From assembly GCF_041154745.1 (NCBI RefSeq), contig NZ_AP031573.1, forward strand, positions 558,001-622,000: a stretch of DNA of 64,000 bases, read 5' to 3'. The notes beneath the pieces were generated by a model. The model had not been told where the DNA came from, searched no databases, and saw only the letters and a list, made by a program, of their open reading frames with translations. The DNA is from Flavobacterium sp. CFS9 (GTDB lineage Bacteria > Bacteroidota > Bacteroidia > Flavobacteriales > Flavobacteriaceae). This document shows positions 51,852-59,256 of this stretch, piece by piece. The position numbers and the translations under genes are program-made. Within the stretch, counting starts at the first letter, position 1. Each line of letters begins with the position of its first letter.

Positions 51852-52301
51852 ATGAAGAACATTATTCCATTTTTGATTGCTATTGTATTATTTACTTCCT
51901 GTGAAGCTAAAAAAGAATCGAACACACTTCCTTTAAGCGGAACCTGGCGTCTGATATCAGCTGAAACCACCGAAAAAGATTCTACGTTCTCGACTTTCAA
52001 TCCAAAAACAAAAATGATTAAAATTATAAATGATAGCCATTTTGCTTTTTTCAATCATGATTTAAATAACGGTAAGGATTCAACAAATGCAGTATTCTTT
52101 GGCGGAGGTGGAAAATACACTTTAAAAGACAGTATTTATACCGAAAATCTGGAATACTTTAATAACCGTCAATGGGAAAATAATAAGTTTGAGTTTGTTG
52201 TAAAAATTAAAAACGATACTCTGATTCAAAAGGGCATCGAAAAATTAGAAAAATTAGGAATCGATCGAATTATCACTGAAAAGTATGTTCGGGAAAAATA
52301 A
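51852..52301 (+). CDS. lipocalin-like lipoprotein inserted in the trp operon
   Basis: This is a 149-residue lipoprotein (signal ending VLFTSC, about residue 18). The mature part has a small barrel-like pattern, LSGTWRLISAETTEKDS, ending IITEKYVREK, as in lipocalin-like domains of Bacteroidota. It has no evident link to tryptophan synthesis. It is flanked by palindromic repeats on both sides, so it may have entered the operon as a passenger; an ancient local fusion of operons is also possible. The function is unknown. Confidence 0.7.
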   Translation: MKNIIPFLIAIVLFTSCEAKKESNTLPLSGTWRLISAETTEKDSTFSTFNPKTKMIKIINDSHFAFFNHDLNNGKDSTNAVFFGGGGKYTLKDSIYTENLEYFNNRQWENNKFEFVVKIKNDTLIQKGIEKLEKLGIDRIITEKYVREK

Positions 52302-52331
52302 AAATTAGTTAGCAGTCTCAGTGTACAGTCT

Positions 52332-52376
52332 CAGTAGACTTAGTAGCTGAGGATCTTAGCAACTTAGAACCTTAAA
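52332..52376. repeat. CTTAG-type repeat before trpG
   Basis: CAGTAGACTTAGTAGCTGAG, then GATCTTAGCAACTTAGAACC. Related to 40657-40738 and 53463-53507. Confidence 0.5.
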
Positions 52377-52380
52377 AGAA

Positions 52381-52947
52381 ATGAAAAAAATATTAGTTAT
52401 AGACAATTACGATAGTTTCACTTATAATTTAGTACACTATCTGGAAGATTTAAACTGTGAAGTTACGGTATACAGAAACGATGAGTTTGATATTGATGAA
52501 ATCGCCTCTTTTGATAAAATATTACTTTCTCCAGGTCCCGGAATACCGGATGAAGCAGGGTTATTAAAAGCGGTGATTCAGAAATATGCTCCAACCAAAA
52601 GTATTTTAGGTGTTTGCTTAGGACAGCAGGCTATCGGAGAAGTTTTTGGAGGAACACTTTCAAACCTTGACAAAGTATATCACGGTGTTGCTACAAATGT
52701 AAAAACAGTAGTTTCAGACGAAATTCTGTTTGAAGGTTTGGGTAATGAATTTGAGGTAGGACGTTACCATTCCTGGGTAGTTGACAGTAATTTACCTGAC
52801 GCTCTTGAAGCCACTTCAATTGATGAAAACGGACAAATCATGTCGTTAAGACACAAAACTTTTGATGTTAGAGGCGTTCAGTTCCATCCGGAAAGTGTTC
52901 TGACTCCAAAAGGAAAACTGATTTTAGAGAATTGGATTAAGAGTTAG
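52381..52947 (+). CDS. trpG: anthranilate synthase component II (glutamine amidotransferase)
   Basis: This is a 188-residue glutaminase that supplies ammonia to TrpE. The N-terminal signature is ILVIDNYDSFTYNLVHYLED, the nucleophile Cys is in GVCLGQQAIGEVFGG, and the catalytic His-Glu is in VQFHPESVLTPKGK. The same type of protein can serve p-aminobenzoate synthesis (PabA), but the location inside the trp operon supports TrpG. Spacers on both sides carry repeats. Confidence 0.93.
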   Translation: MKKILVIDNYDSFTYNLVHYLEDLNCEVTVYRNDEFDIDEIASFDKILLSPGPGIPDEAGLLKAVIQKYAPTKSILGVCLGQQAIGEVFGGTLSNLDKVYHGVATNVKTVVSDEILFEGLGNEFEVGRYHSWVVDSNLPDALEATSIDENGQIMSLRHKTFDVRGVQFHPESVLTPKGKLILENWIKS

Positions 52948-52957
52948 TAAAAAAATA

Positions 52958-53010
52958 GTTTCAGGTTTCAAGTTTTAGGTTATTGGAACGTGAAACCTGA
53001 AACCTGAAAC
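52958..53010. repeat. GTTTCAGGTTTCA palindromic repeat 2 (trpG-GNAT spacer)
   Basis: GTTTCAGGTTTCAAG on the left and TGAAACCTGAAACCTGAAAC (52991-53010) on the right form a stem, with a loop containing ATTGGA. Confidence 0.75.
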
Positions 53011-53019
53011 TGAATAACG

Positions 53020-53427
53020 ATGGAAATACAAATCAAAGAAACTAAAGATATTAATATTGAGGAAATAATAGTACTGTACAAAGCAAACGAATGGAGTTCT
53101 GCTCACAAACCAAATGAATTGTACAATGGTCTTTTAAACTCTGAAACTTTAATAACAGCCTGGGAAGGAAAAAAATTAATTGGACTTGGAAATGCCATTT
53201 CTGACGGGCATTTAACCGTTTATTATCCACATTTACTAGTACTTCCGGAATATCAGGGAAAAGGGATTGGAAAATTAATTTTGGATAAGATGCTCGAAAA
53301 ATATCGTCATTTTCATATGCAAATGCTGACTGCTGACGGAAAATCAGTTGACTTCTATAAAAAGAATGGATTTGAACGCGCGGGAAAAACGGAGCCCATG
53401 TGGATTTACCAAGGCAATGAACATTAG
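53020..53427 (+). CDS. GNAT-family N-acetyltransferase inserted in the trp operon
   Basis: This is a 135-residue acetyltransferase. The acetyl-CoA motif is clear (HLLVLPEYQGKGIGKLILD) and the C-terminus has VDFYKKNGFERAGKTEPMW. There is no known link to tryptophan. Palindromic repeats bound the gene on both sides, as for the lipoprotein gene upstream. It is probably co-transcribed with the trp genes by position. The substrate is unknown. Confidence 0.85.
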   Translation: MEIQIKETKDINIEEIIVLYKANEWSSAHKPNELYNGLLNSETLITAWEGKKLIGLGNAISDGHLTVYYPHLLVLPEYQGKGIGKLILDKMLEKYRHFHMQMLTADGKSVDFYKKNGFERAGKTEPMWIYQGNEH

Positions 53428-53462
53428 AAAAAATTTACAGTCTCGGTCCCAGTATCCAGTAT

Positions 53463-53507
53463 TAGTGAAACCTTAGGATCTTAGTATCTCAGAACCTTAG
53501 CAACTTA
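53463..53507. repeat. CTTAG-type repeat before trpD
   Basis: GTGAAACCTTAGGATCTTAG, then TATCTCAGAACCTTAGCAAC. Same family as 52332-52376. Confidence 0.5.
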
Positions 53508-53513
53508 AAAAAA

Positions 53514-54506
53514 ATGAAAAACATACTAAATAAATTAATCAATCACGAAGTGCTTTCGAAAGAGGAAGCCAAAGACGTGTTGATTAACATCTCAAGCGGG
53601 GCTTACAACCCAAGTCAGATTTCGGCATTTTTGACTGTATTTATGATGCGAAGCATAACAATTGATGAGCTTTCCGGATTTCGTGAAGCCTTATTAGAAT
53701 TGTGCATTCGTGTCGATTTATCGGCCTACAACGCTATCGATTTGTGCGGAACGGGTGGTGACGGAAAAGATACTTTCAACATTTCAACTTTAGCTTCCTT
53801 CGTAGCTGCCGGAGCGGGAATAAAGGTCGCAAAGCACGGAAATTATGGGGTCTCCTCTATTTCGGGATCCAGTAACGTAATGGAAAAAATGGGAATAAAA
53901 TTCAGTAACGATCCGTCATTTTTAGAAAAATGCATCGATCAGACAGGAATTTGCGTATTACACGCTCCCCTATTTCACCCTGCCATGAAACATGTGGGAC
54001 CAATCAGAAAAGAGCTGGCTGTAAAAACATTTTTCAACATGTTAGGTCCAATGGTCAACCCATCGTTCCCTAAAAATCAGTTGGTAGGTGTTTTCAATTT
54101 AGAACTAGCCCGAATGTACGCTTATTTGTATCAAAACACCGATGTTAATTTTACCATCCTGCATTCGCTTGACGGTTACGATGAAATCTCATTAACCGGT
54201 CCGACAAAAATCATTACAAGTAATATGGAAGGTATGCTGAAACCCGAAGATTTTAACGTTCGTCTTTTATCACAAAGAGAAATTGAGGGAGGAAGAACCA
54301 TCGAAGAATCAGCAGATATGTTTGTGAGCATTATTTCCGGAAAAGGAAGTGAGGCTCAGAATAATGTGGTTTGTGCAAATGCGGCAATGGCTATTTCAAC
54401 GGTAACCAAATGCTCTCCTCAGGAAGGTTTTAAGCAGGCTAAAGAAAGTTTGTTTTCCGGAAAAGGCTTAAAAGTTCTAAAAACATTACAAGAATTAAGC
54501 AAATAA
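53514..54506 (+). CDS. trpD: anthranilate phosphoribosyltransferase
   Basis: This is a 330-residue enzyme joining anthranilate and phosphoribosyl pyrophosphate. The PRPP-binding signature reads DLCGTGGDGKDTFNISTLAS. Further motifs are KHGNYGVSSISGSSNVMEKM, FHPAMKHVGPIRKELAVKTF, then FNMLGPMVNP. The length is standard for a separate TrpD. It is the third trp gene of the operon. Confidence 0.95.
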   Translation: MKNILNKLINHEVLSKEEAKDVLINISSGAYNPSQISAFLTVFMMRSITIDELSGFREALLELCIRVDLSAYNAIDLCGTGGDGKDTFNISTLASFVAAGAGIKVAKHGNYGVSSISGSSNVMEKMGIKFSNDPSFLEKCIDQTGICVLHAPLFHPAMKHVGPIRKELAVKTFFNMLGPMVNPSFPKNQLVGVFNLELARMYAYLYQNTDVNFTILHSLDGYDEISLTGPTKIITSNMEGMLKPEDFNVRLLSQREIEGGRTIEESADMFVSIISGKGSEAQNNVVCANAAMAISTVTKCSPQEGFKQAKESLFSGKGLKVLKTLQELSK

Positions 54507-54511
54507 AAAAA

Positions 54512-54570
54512 TGTTTCAAGTTTCAGGTTTCAAGTTATTGGAGCGAACCTGAAACTTGAAACCTGAAACA
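54512..54570. repeat. GTTTCAGGTTTCA palindromic repeat 3 (trpD-trpC spacer)
   Basis: GTTTCAAGTTTCAGGTTTCA on the left, loop containing ATTGGA, and GAACCTGAAACTTGAAACCT on the right. It is a long imperfect stem that ends just before the trpC ATG. Confidence 0.75.
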
Positions 54571-54576
54571 AAAGAT

Positions 54577-55356
54577 ATGAATATACTCGATAAAATAATA
54601 ATTGATAAAAAACGAGAAGTCGTCCTTAAAAAATCAATCATTCCGGTTTCACAATTGGAAAGTTCCATTTTTTTTGGAAAAGAAACGATTTCTTTAAGTC
54701 AAAAACTAAAGACAAGTTCGACAGGAATAATTGCCGAACACAAACGCCGTTCTCCATCTAAATCAGTTATCAATCATAACTTCACCGTGGAAGAAGTTGT
54801 CAAAGGATATGAAAATGCAGGTGCCTGTGGAATTTCGGTTTTAACTGACGGAAAATACTTTGGCGGCTCATTAGACGATTTACTTTTAGCGAGAGCGAGC
54901 GTCAATATTCCGCTTTTGCGAAAAGAATTTATCGTTGATGAATATCAGATCTTAGAAGCCAAAGCGTATGGAGCCGATTTAATTTTACTGATTGCAGCGG
55001 TTTTAACCCGAGAAGAAATTAAATCCTTATCCGAATTTGCCAAACAATTAGGGTTAGAAGTTTTACTGGAAGTCCACAATCAGGAAGAATTAGAGAAATC
55101 TATAATGCCAACCTTAGATATGATTGGTGTGAACAACAGAAATCTAAAAACTTTTGAAGTAAGTCTGGACTTCAGCAAACAGCTGGCCTCTCAGATCCCG
55201 AATGATTTTGTAAAAGTTTCAGAAAGCGGAATTTCGTCTGTTGAAGCAATTTCAGAATTAAGACCTTACGGTTACAGTGGTTTTCTAATTGGAGAAAACT
55301 TTATGAAAACAGACAATGCCGGACAGGCAGCAACTGAATTTATTAATCGGCTGTAA
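54577..55356 (+). CDS. trpC: indole-3-glycerol-phosphate synthase
   Basis: This is a 259-residue (beta/alpha)8 enzyme that closes the indole ring. The N-terminal part has NILDKIIIDKKREVVLKKS. Catalytic motifs are visible: IIAEHKRRSPSKSVIN, ISVLTDGKYFGGSLDDLLLA, LLRKEFIVDEYQILEAKAYG, GVNNRNLKTFEV and SESGISSVEAISEL. The ATG at 54577 was chosen because the longer frame starts with TTG inside the repeat. It is a separate gene from trpF. Confidence 0.95.
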   Translation: MNILDKIIIDKKREVVLKKSIIPVSQLESSIFFGKETISLSQKLKTSSTGIIAEHKRRSPSKSVINHNFTVEEVVKGYENAGACGISVLTDGKYFGGSLDDLLLARASVNIPLLRKEFIVDEYQILEAKAYGADLILLIAAVLTREEIKSLSEFAKQLGLEVLLEVHNQEELEKSIMPTLDMIGVNNRNLKTFEVSLDFSKQLASQIPNDFVKVSESGISSVEAISELRPYGYSGFLIGENFMKTDNAGQAATEFINRL

Positions 55357-55370
55357 GCCATATCCTATAA

Positions 55371-55433
55371 GCAATAAGCTTTTAGCAAAAAATTAAATAA
55401 ACAGCACAAAGTAAAAAGCCTAAAGCTTATTGC
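55371..55433. repeat. GCAATAAGC palindromic repeat (trpC-trpF spacer)
   Basis: GCAATAAGCTTTTAGC (55371-55386) and GCCTAAAGCTTATTGC (55418-55433) pair with one mismatch. This is a different family from the other trp spacer repeats. Confidence 0.65.
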
Positions 55434-55456
55434 CTACTGCCTAAAGCATAAAAGAA

Positions 55457-56119
55457 ATGAAACTAAAAATCTGCGGTATGAAATATCCCGACAATATACT
55501 CGAAACAGGAGCCCTCCTGCCCGATTATATGGGATTTATTTTCTGGGAAAAATCCGCACGTTATTTTGACGGAACGATTCCGGAATTGATTCATACCATC
55601 AAAAAAACCGGTGTTTTTGTAGATGAAACAGTTGATAACGTACTATCAACAGCAGACAAATATCATTTACAGGCCGTTCAGTTACACGGAAAAGAAACCG
55701 TAGAATTTTGTCAGGAATTAAAAGCTAAGATCGATGCCAAAATTGATGTGACTATTGAAATCATAAAAACATTCTCGATAGATGACGGTTTTGATTTTGA
55801 AGTGCTGGCACCTTTTGAAAAGGTTTGCGATTATTTCCTGTTTGATACAAAAGGAAAATTACCGGGCGGAAACGGAACTACTTTTGACTGGAAGATATTA
55901 GAAAATTATAAATCTGAAAAACCAATCTTCTTGAGCGGTGGCATCGGAATTGAAGAAATACCTGCGATAAAGAACCTCAAAGTACCTATTTACGCTATCG
56001 ATGTAAACAGTAAATTTGAAATAGAACCAGGATTAAAAAATACAAGTCTATTAAAAAAGTTTCAGAAAAATCTAAAACCTGCTACTTTAAACCCAAAACA
56101 ACTATACAATGAATTATAA
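55457..56119 (+). CDS. trpF: phosphoribosylanthranilate isomerase
   Basis: This is a 220-residue (beta/alpha)8 isomerase. Catalytic Cys in the opening motif LKICGMKYPDNI, and the later motifs VGVFVDE-like (KKTGVFVDETVDNVL), AVQLHGKETVEFCQ, FLFDTKGKLPGGNGTTFDW and FLSGGIGIEEIPAI are in the expected order. The end overlaps the trpB start by 11 bp, so the two are translationally coupled. Confidence 0.94.
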   Translation: MKLKICGMKYPDNILETGALLPDYMGFIFWEKSARYFDGTIPELIHTIKKTGVFVDETVDNVLSTADKYHLQAVQLHGKETVEFCQELKAKIDAKIDVTIEIIKTFSIDDGFDFEVLAPFEKVCDYFLFDTKGKLPGGNGTTFDWKILENYKSEKPIFLSGGIGIEEIPAIKNLKVPIYAIDVNSKFEIEPGLKNTSLLKKFQKNLKPATLNPKQLYNEL

Positions 56120-57290
56120 CGTTAACGAAAAAGGATATTACGGAGAATTTGGAGGGGCTTACATTCCCGAAATGCTTTATCCGAATGTAGAAGAATTACG
56201 TCAGAATTATCTAAAAATAACAAGCGAACCAGATTTTAAAGCAGAATTTGACCAATTACTGAGAGATTATGTAGGTCGTCCAAGCCCGCTTTATTTCGCA
56301 AAACGCTTATCAGAAAAATACAATACCAAAATCTATCTCAAAAGAGAAGATTTAAATCACACCGGAGCACACAAAGTCAATAATACGATTGGACAGATTC
56401 TGGTTGCCAAACGTCTGGGCAAAAAAAGAATTATTGCGGAAACCGGTGCCGGTCAGCATGGTGTAGCAACCGCTACAGTGTGCGCCTTGATGGGATTGGA
56501 ATGTATTGTGTATATGGGTGAAATTGACATCGCACGTCAGGCACCAAACGTAGCCCGTATGAAAATGTTAGGCGCAGAAGTACGTCCGGCACTTTCAGGT
56601 TCCAAAACATTAAAAGATGCTACAAATGAAGCTATTCGTGATTGGATCAATAATCCGGTAGACACCCATTACATTATAGGTTCAGCAATTGGCCCGCATC
56701 CGTATCCGGATATGGTTACCCGTTTTCAAAGTGTTATTTCAGAAGAAATCAAATGGCAGTTAAAAGCAAAAGAAGGGCGTGAAAATCCTGATTATGTAGT
56801 GGCTTGTATTGGTGGAGGAAGTAATGCAGCCGGAACCTATTATCACTTTCTGCACGAACCTGAAGTTGGAATTATTGCCGTAGAAGCTGCCGGAAAAGGT
56901 GTCGACAGCGGTCATAGCGCTGCCACCAGTAAATTAGGAAAAATGGGGATTATTCACGGCTGTAAAACACTATTGATGCAAACTCCGGACGGACAAATCA
57001 CTGAACCGTATTCCATTTCTGCAGGCCTTGATTATCCGGGAGTTGGCCCTATGCATGCACATTTGGCACAAACCGGCCGCGGAGAATTCTTCTCTGTTAC
57101 TGACGATGATGCGATGAATGCAGGTTTACAGCTTACCAAACTGGAAGGAATTATTCCGGCCATTGAAAGTGCACATGCTTTTGCTGTTTTAGATCAGAAG
57201 AAATTCAAACCAAACGATATTGTCGTTATCAGTCTTTCCGGTCGTGGAGATAAGGATTTAGACAATTATATTGAGTATTTTAAATTGTAA
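56109..57290 (+). CDS. trpB: tryptophan synthase beta chain
   Basis: This is a 393-residue PLP enzyme joining indole and serine. N-terminal GEFGGAYIPEMLYPNVEEL is typical. The PLP lysine is in EDLNHTGAHKVNNTIGQIL, the phosphate loop is CIGGGSNAAGTYYHF and a late motif is SAGLDYPGVGPMHAHL. It works in a complex with TrpA, whose gene is separated from it here by two unrelated genes. Confidence 0.97.
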   Translation: MNYNVNEKGYYGEFGGAYIPEMLYPNVEELRQNYLKITSEPDFKAEFDQLLRDYVGRPSPLYFAKRLSEKYNTKIYLKREDLNHTGAHKVNNTIGQILVAKRLGKKRIIAETGAGQHGVATATVCALMGLECIVYMGEIDIARQAPNVARMKMLGAEVRPALSGSKTLKDATNEAIRDWINNPVDTHYIIGSAIGPHPYPDMVTRFQSVISEEIKWQLKAKEGRENPDYVVACIGGGSNAAGTYYHFLHEPEVGIIAVEAAGKGVDSGHSAATSKLGKMGIIHGCKTLLMQTPDGQITEPYSISAGLDYPGVGPMHAHLAQTGRGEFFSVTDDDAMNAGLQLTKLEGIIPAIESAHAFAVLDQKKFKPNDIVVISLSGRGDKDLDNYIEYFKL

Positions 57291-57303
57291 TAAAATAGCA
57301 ACT

Positions 57304-57624
57304 ATGGAAAAGTTATTCTCTTACGGAACATTGCGATCAAAAGAAATTCAGATGCGCCTTTTTAATAAGGTGTTAATTGGAACCCGGGATCAGCTTCACG
57401 GTCACAAACTAAAAAGTCTGCAAATCGAAGAAGAGTTTGGAATGGCCGATTATGTTGTAGTCGTACCAAGCGCAGCCTCTACGGATCCTATACACGGTGT
57501 TGTTTTCGACGTCACAAATGCTGATTTAGCTAAAGTAGATCTATTCGAATCAAACGCCTATAAAAGAGTTCAGGTAATCTTGAATTCCGGAACAGTTGCC
57601 TGGATTTATATCGAAAACAAATAA
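57304..57624 (+). CDS. gamma-glutamylcyclotransferase (AIG2-like) family protein
   Basis: This is a 106-residue protein. The family opening is clear: KLFSYGTLRSKEIQMRLF, with YGTLR as substrate loop. GVVFDVTNADLAKVDLFE has the usual acidic residue, and AYKRVQVILNSG is near the end. Members cleave gamma-glutamyl amines or peptides. The ATG at 57304 was chosen over a non-ATG start overlapping trpB. It lies between trpB and trpA with a gap of 13 bp, so it is co-transcribed. There is no known role in tryptophan synthesis. Confidence 0.8.
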   Translation: MEKLFSYGTLRSKEIQMRLFNKVLIGTRDQLHGHKLKSLQIEEEFGMADYVVVVPSAASTDPIHGVVFDVTNADLAKVDLFESNAYKRVQVILNSGTVAWIYIENK

Positions 57625-57633
57625 TCGTAAACC

Positions 57634-58371
57634 ATGATTCTGACAGCAGCACAAACCAAACCATTCCGCGAGGATATTGATTCCAATTTATTAGAGCACT
57701 ATCGCCTTGTTGATCTGGCCGTTCAGAATGGAGCACAATTAATTGCATTCCCTGAAATGTCCATCACGGGTTACGAAAGGGAATATGCCCAAAAACTGGC
57801 TTTTCAAAAAGACGATTCAAGATTGGATCATTTAAGAAAATTAGCTGTAGAAAATAATATCGTTATTATTGCGGGAGCTCCCATTCAAATTGAATCAGAA
57901 TTATTTATCGGCGAATTTATTATTGCTCCGGACAATTCTGTTTCGATATACACTAAGCAATTTTTGCACGAAGGAGAAGACGATTTTTTTGAATCTTCGT
58001 TTGATTATAATCCGATGATTGAAATAGAGAATCAAAAAATTTCATTTGCTATTTGTGCTGATCTTGACAATCCGCTGCATCCGCAAAATGCATGCAAGAG
58101 AAAAGCAAGCTTATATATTGCCAGCATTTTCTTTTCGCCAAACGGAATTCCAAATGCTTACAGGCAGTTACAAAGTTATGCTGAGGAACATCAATTGAAT
58201 GTGCTGATGTCTAATTTCAGCGGAGAATCGTGGGGATCACCATCAGCCGGGCAAAGTGCTTTCTGGAATAATAAAGGTGAACTTGTTAGGCAGATGAACG
58301 ATACAGATACCGGCCTTTTATTGGTGGAATATCAAAACGAAAACTGGACCGGTAAAGTTGTAAAAAATTAA
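57634..58371 (+). CDS. carbon-nitrogen hydrolase (nitrilase superfamily)
   Basis: This is a 245-residue amidase-type enzyme with the Glu-Lys-Cys triad. Glu is in QLIAFPEMSITGYE, Lys in YTKQFLHEGEDDFF and the nucleophile Cys in ISFAICADLDNPLHPQ. It could hydrolyse an amide such as a gamma-glutamyl or omega-amide compound. This would fit the cyclotransferase gene 9 bp upstream, but the substrate is not established. It is the second of two unrelated genes between trpB and trpA. Confidence 0.87.
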   Translation: MILTAAQTKPFREDIDSNLLEHYRLVDLAVQNGAQLIAFPEMSITGYEREYAQKLAFQKDDSRLDHLRKLAVENNIVIIAGAPIQIESELFIGEFIIAPDNSVSIYTKQFLHEGEDDFFESSFDYNPMIEIENQKISFAICADLDNPLHPQNACKRKASLYIASIFFSPNGIPNAYRQLQSYAEEHQLNVLMSNFSGESWGSPSAGQSAFWNNKGELVRQMNDTDTGLLLVEYQNENWTGKVVKN

Positions 58372-58451
58372 AAATACAATATAGAAGTCCTAATCAGGGC
58401 AGGATAAACTTTAAACCTATCTAACATTTGTTAGGAGAAAAAATAAAAACA

Positions 58452-59213
58452 ATGAACAGAATAACTCAAAAATTACAAGAAGATAAAAAGATCCTTTCTA
58501 TTTATTTCTCAGCTGGATATCCAAATTTGAATGATACCGTTCAGATCATTCAGGATTTAGAAAAAAATGGTGTTGACTTAATCGAAATTGGCTTGCCTTT
58601 CAGCGATCCTTTGGCTGACGGGCCAACCATTCAGGAGAGTTCAACACAAGCACTTCACAATGGAATGACTACCCAAATTCTTTTTGATCAGTTGAAAAAC
58701 ATCCGCGAAAGCGTAAAAATTCCGTTAATCATTATGGGATACTTCAACCCAATGCTGCAATACGGAATCGAAGCATTTTGTAAAAAGTGTGCTGAAATTG
58801 GTATCGACGGTTTAATTATTCCCGATTTACCGGTTGATGTTTACGCAGACGAATACAAAGCAATTTTCGAAAAATACGGCTTAATCAATGTCTTCCTGAT
58901 TACCCCACAAACCTCAGAAGAGCGTATACATTTTATCGACAGCGTTTCAAACGGTTTCATTTATATGGTGAGTTCAGCCAGCGTAACGGGTTCTCAGGCC
59001 GGTTTTGGAAATACTCAGGAAAGCTATTTCGAAAGAATTGCAGAACTGAACCTGAAAAACCCTCAAATTGTCGGTTTTGGAATTTCAAACCAGGAAACCT
59101 TCAATCAGGCTACTAAATTTGCCAAAGGAGCCATTATCGGAAGCGCGTTTATCAAACACCTGGCAGAGAATGGCAGCGGCAAAATTGCAGAATTTGTTGG
59201 AGCAATTCGATAA
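58452..59213 (+). CDS. trpA: tryptophan synthase alpha chain
   Basis: This is a 253-residue (beta/alpha)8 lyase that cleaves indole-3-glycerol phosphate and passes indole to TrpB. Catalytic Glu is in DLIEIGLPFSDPLADGPTIQ, and catalytic Asp in GIDGLIIPDLPVD. Other motifs are LITPQTSEERI, YMVSSASVTGSQAGF and VGFGISNQETF. The ATG at 58452 gives the standard start MNRITQKLQ. It is the last trp gene; no certain terminator follows, only a hairpin without a T run. Confidence 0.95.
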   Translation: MNRITQKLQEDKKILSIYFSAGYPNLNDTVQIIQDLEKNGVDLIEIGLPFSDPLADGPTIQESSTQALHNGMTTQILFDQLKNIRESVKIPLIIMGYFNPMLQYGIEAFCKKCAEIGIDGLIIPDLPVDVYADEYKAIFEKYGLINVFLITPQTSEERIHFIDSVSNGFIYMVSSASVTGSQAGFGNTQESYFERIAELNLKNPQIVGFGISNQETFNQATKFAKGAIIGSAFIKHLAENGSGKIAEFVGAIR

Positions 59214-59226
59214 TTTAATGTATTTT

Positions 59227-59256
59227 ACACGGATTTTATAATTTAAAAATCCGTGT
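59227..59256. other. hairpin ending at the M1 peptidase start codon
   Basis: ACACGGATTTT (59227-59237) pairs perfectly with AAAATCCGTGT (59246-59256). The next base begins the ATG of the peptidase. There is no T run, so termination is doubtful; it could affect translation of the peptidase gene. Confidence 0.55.
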
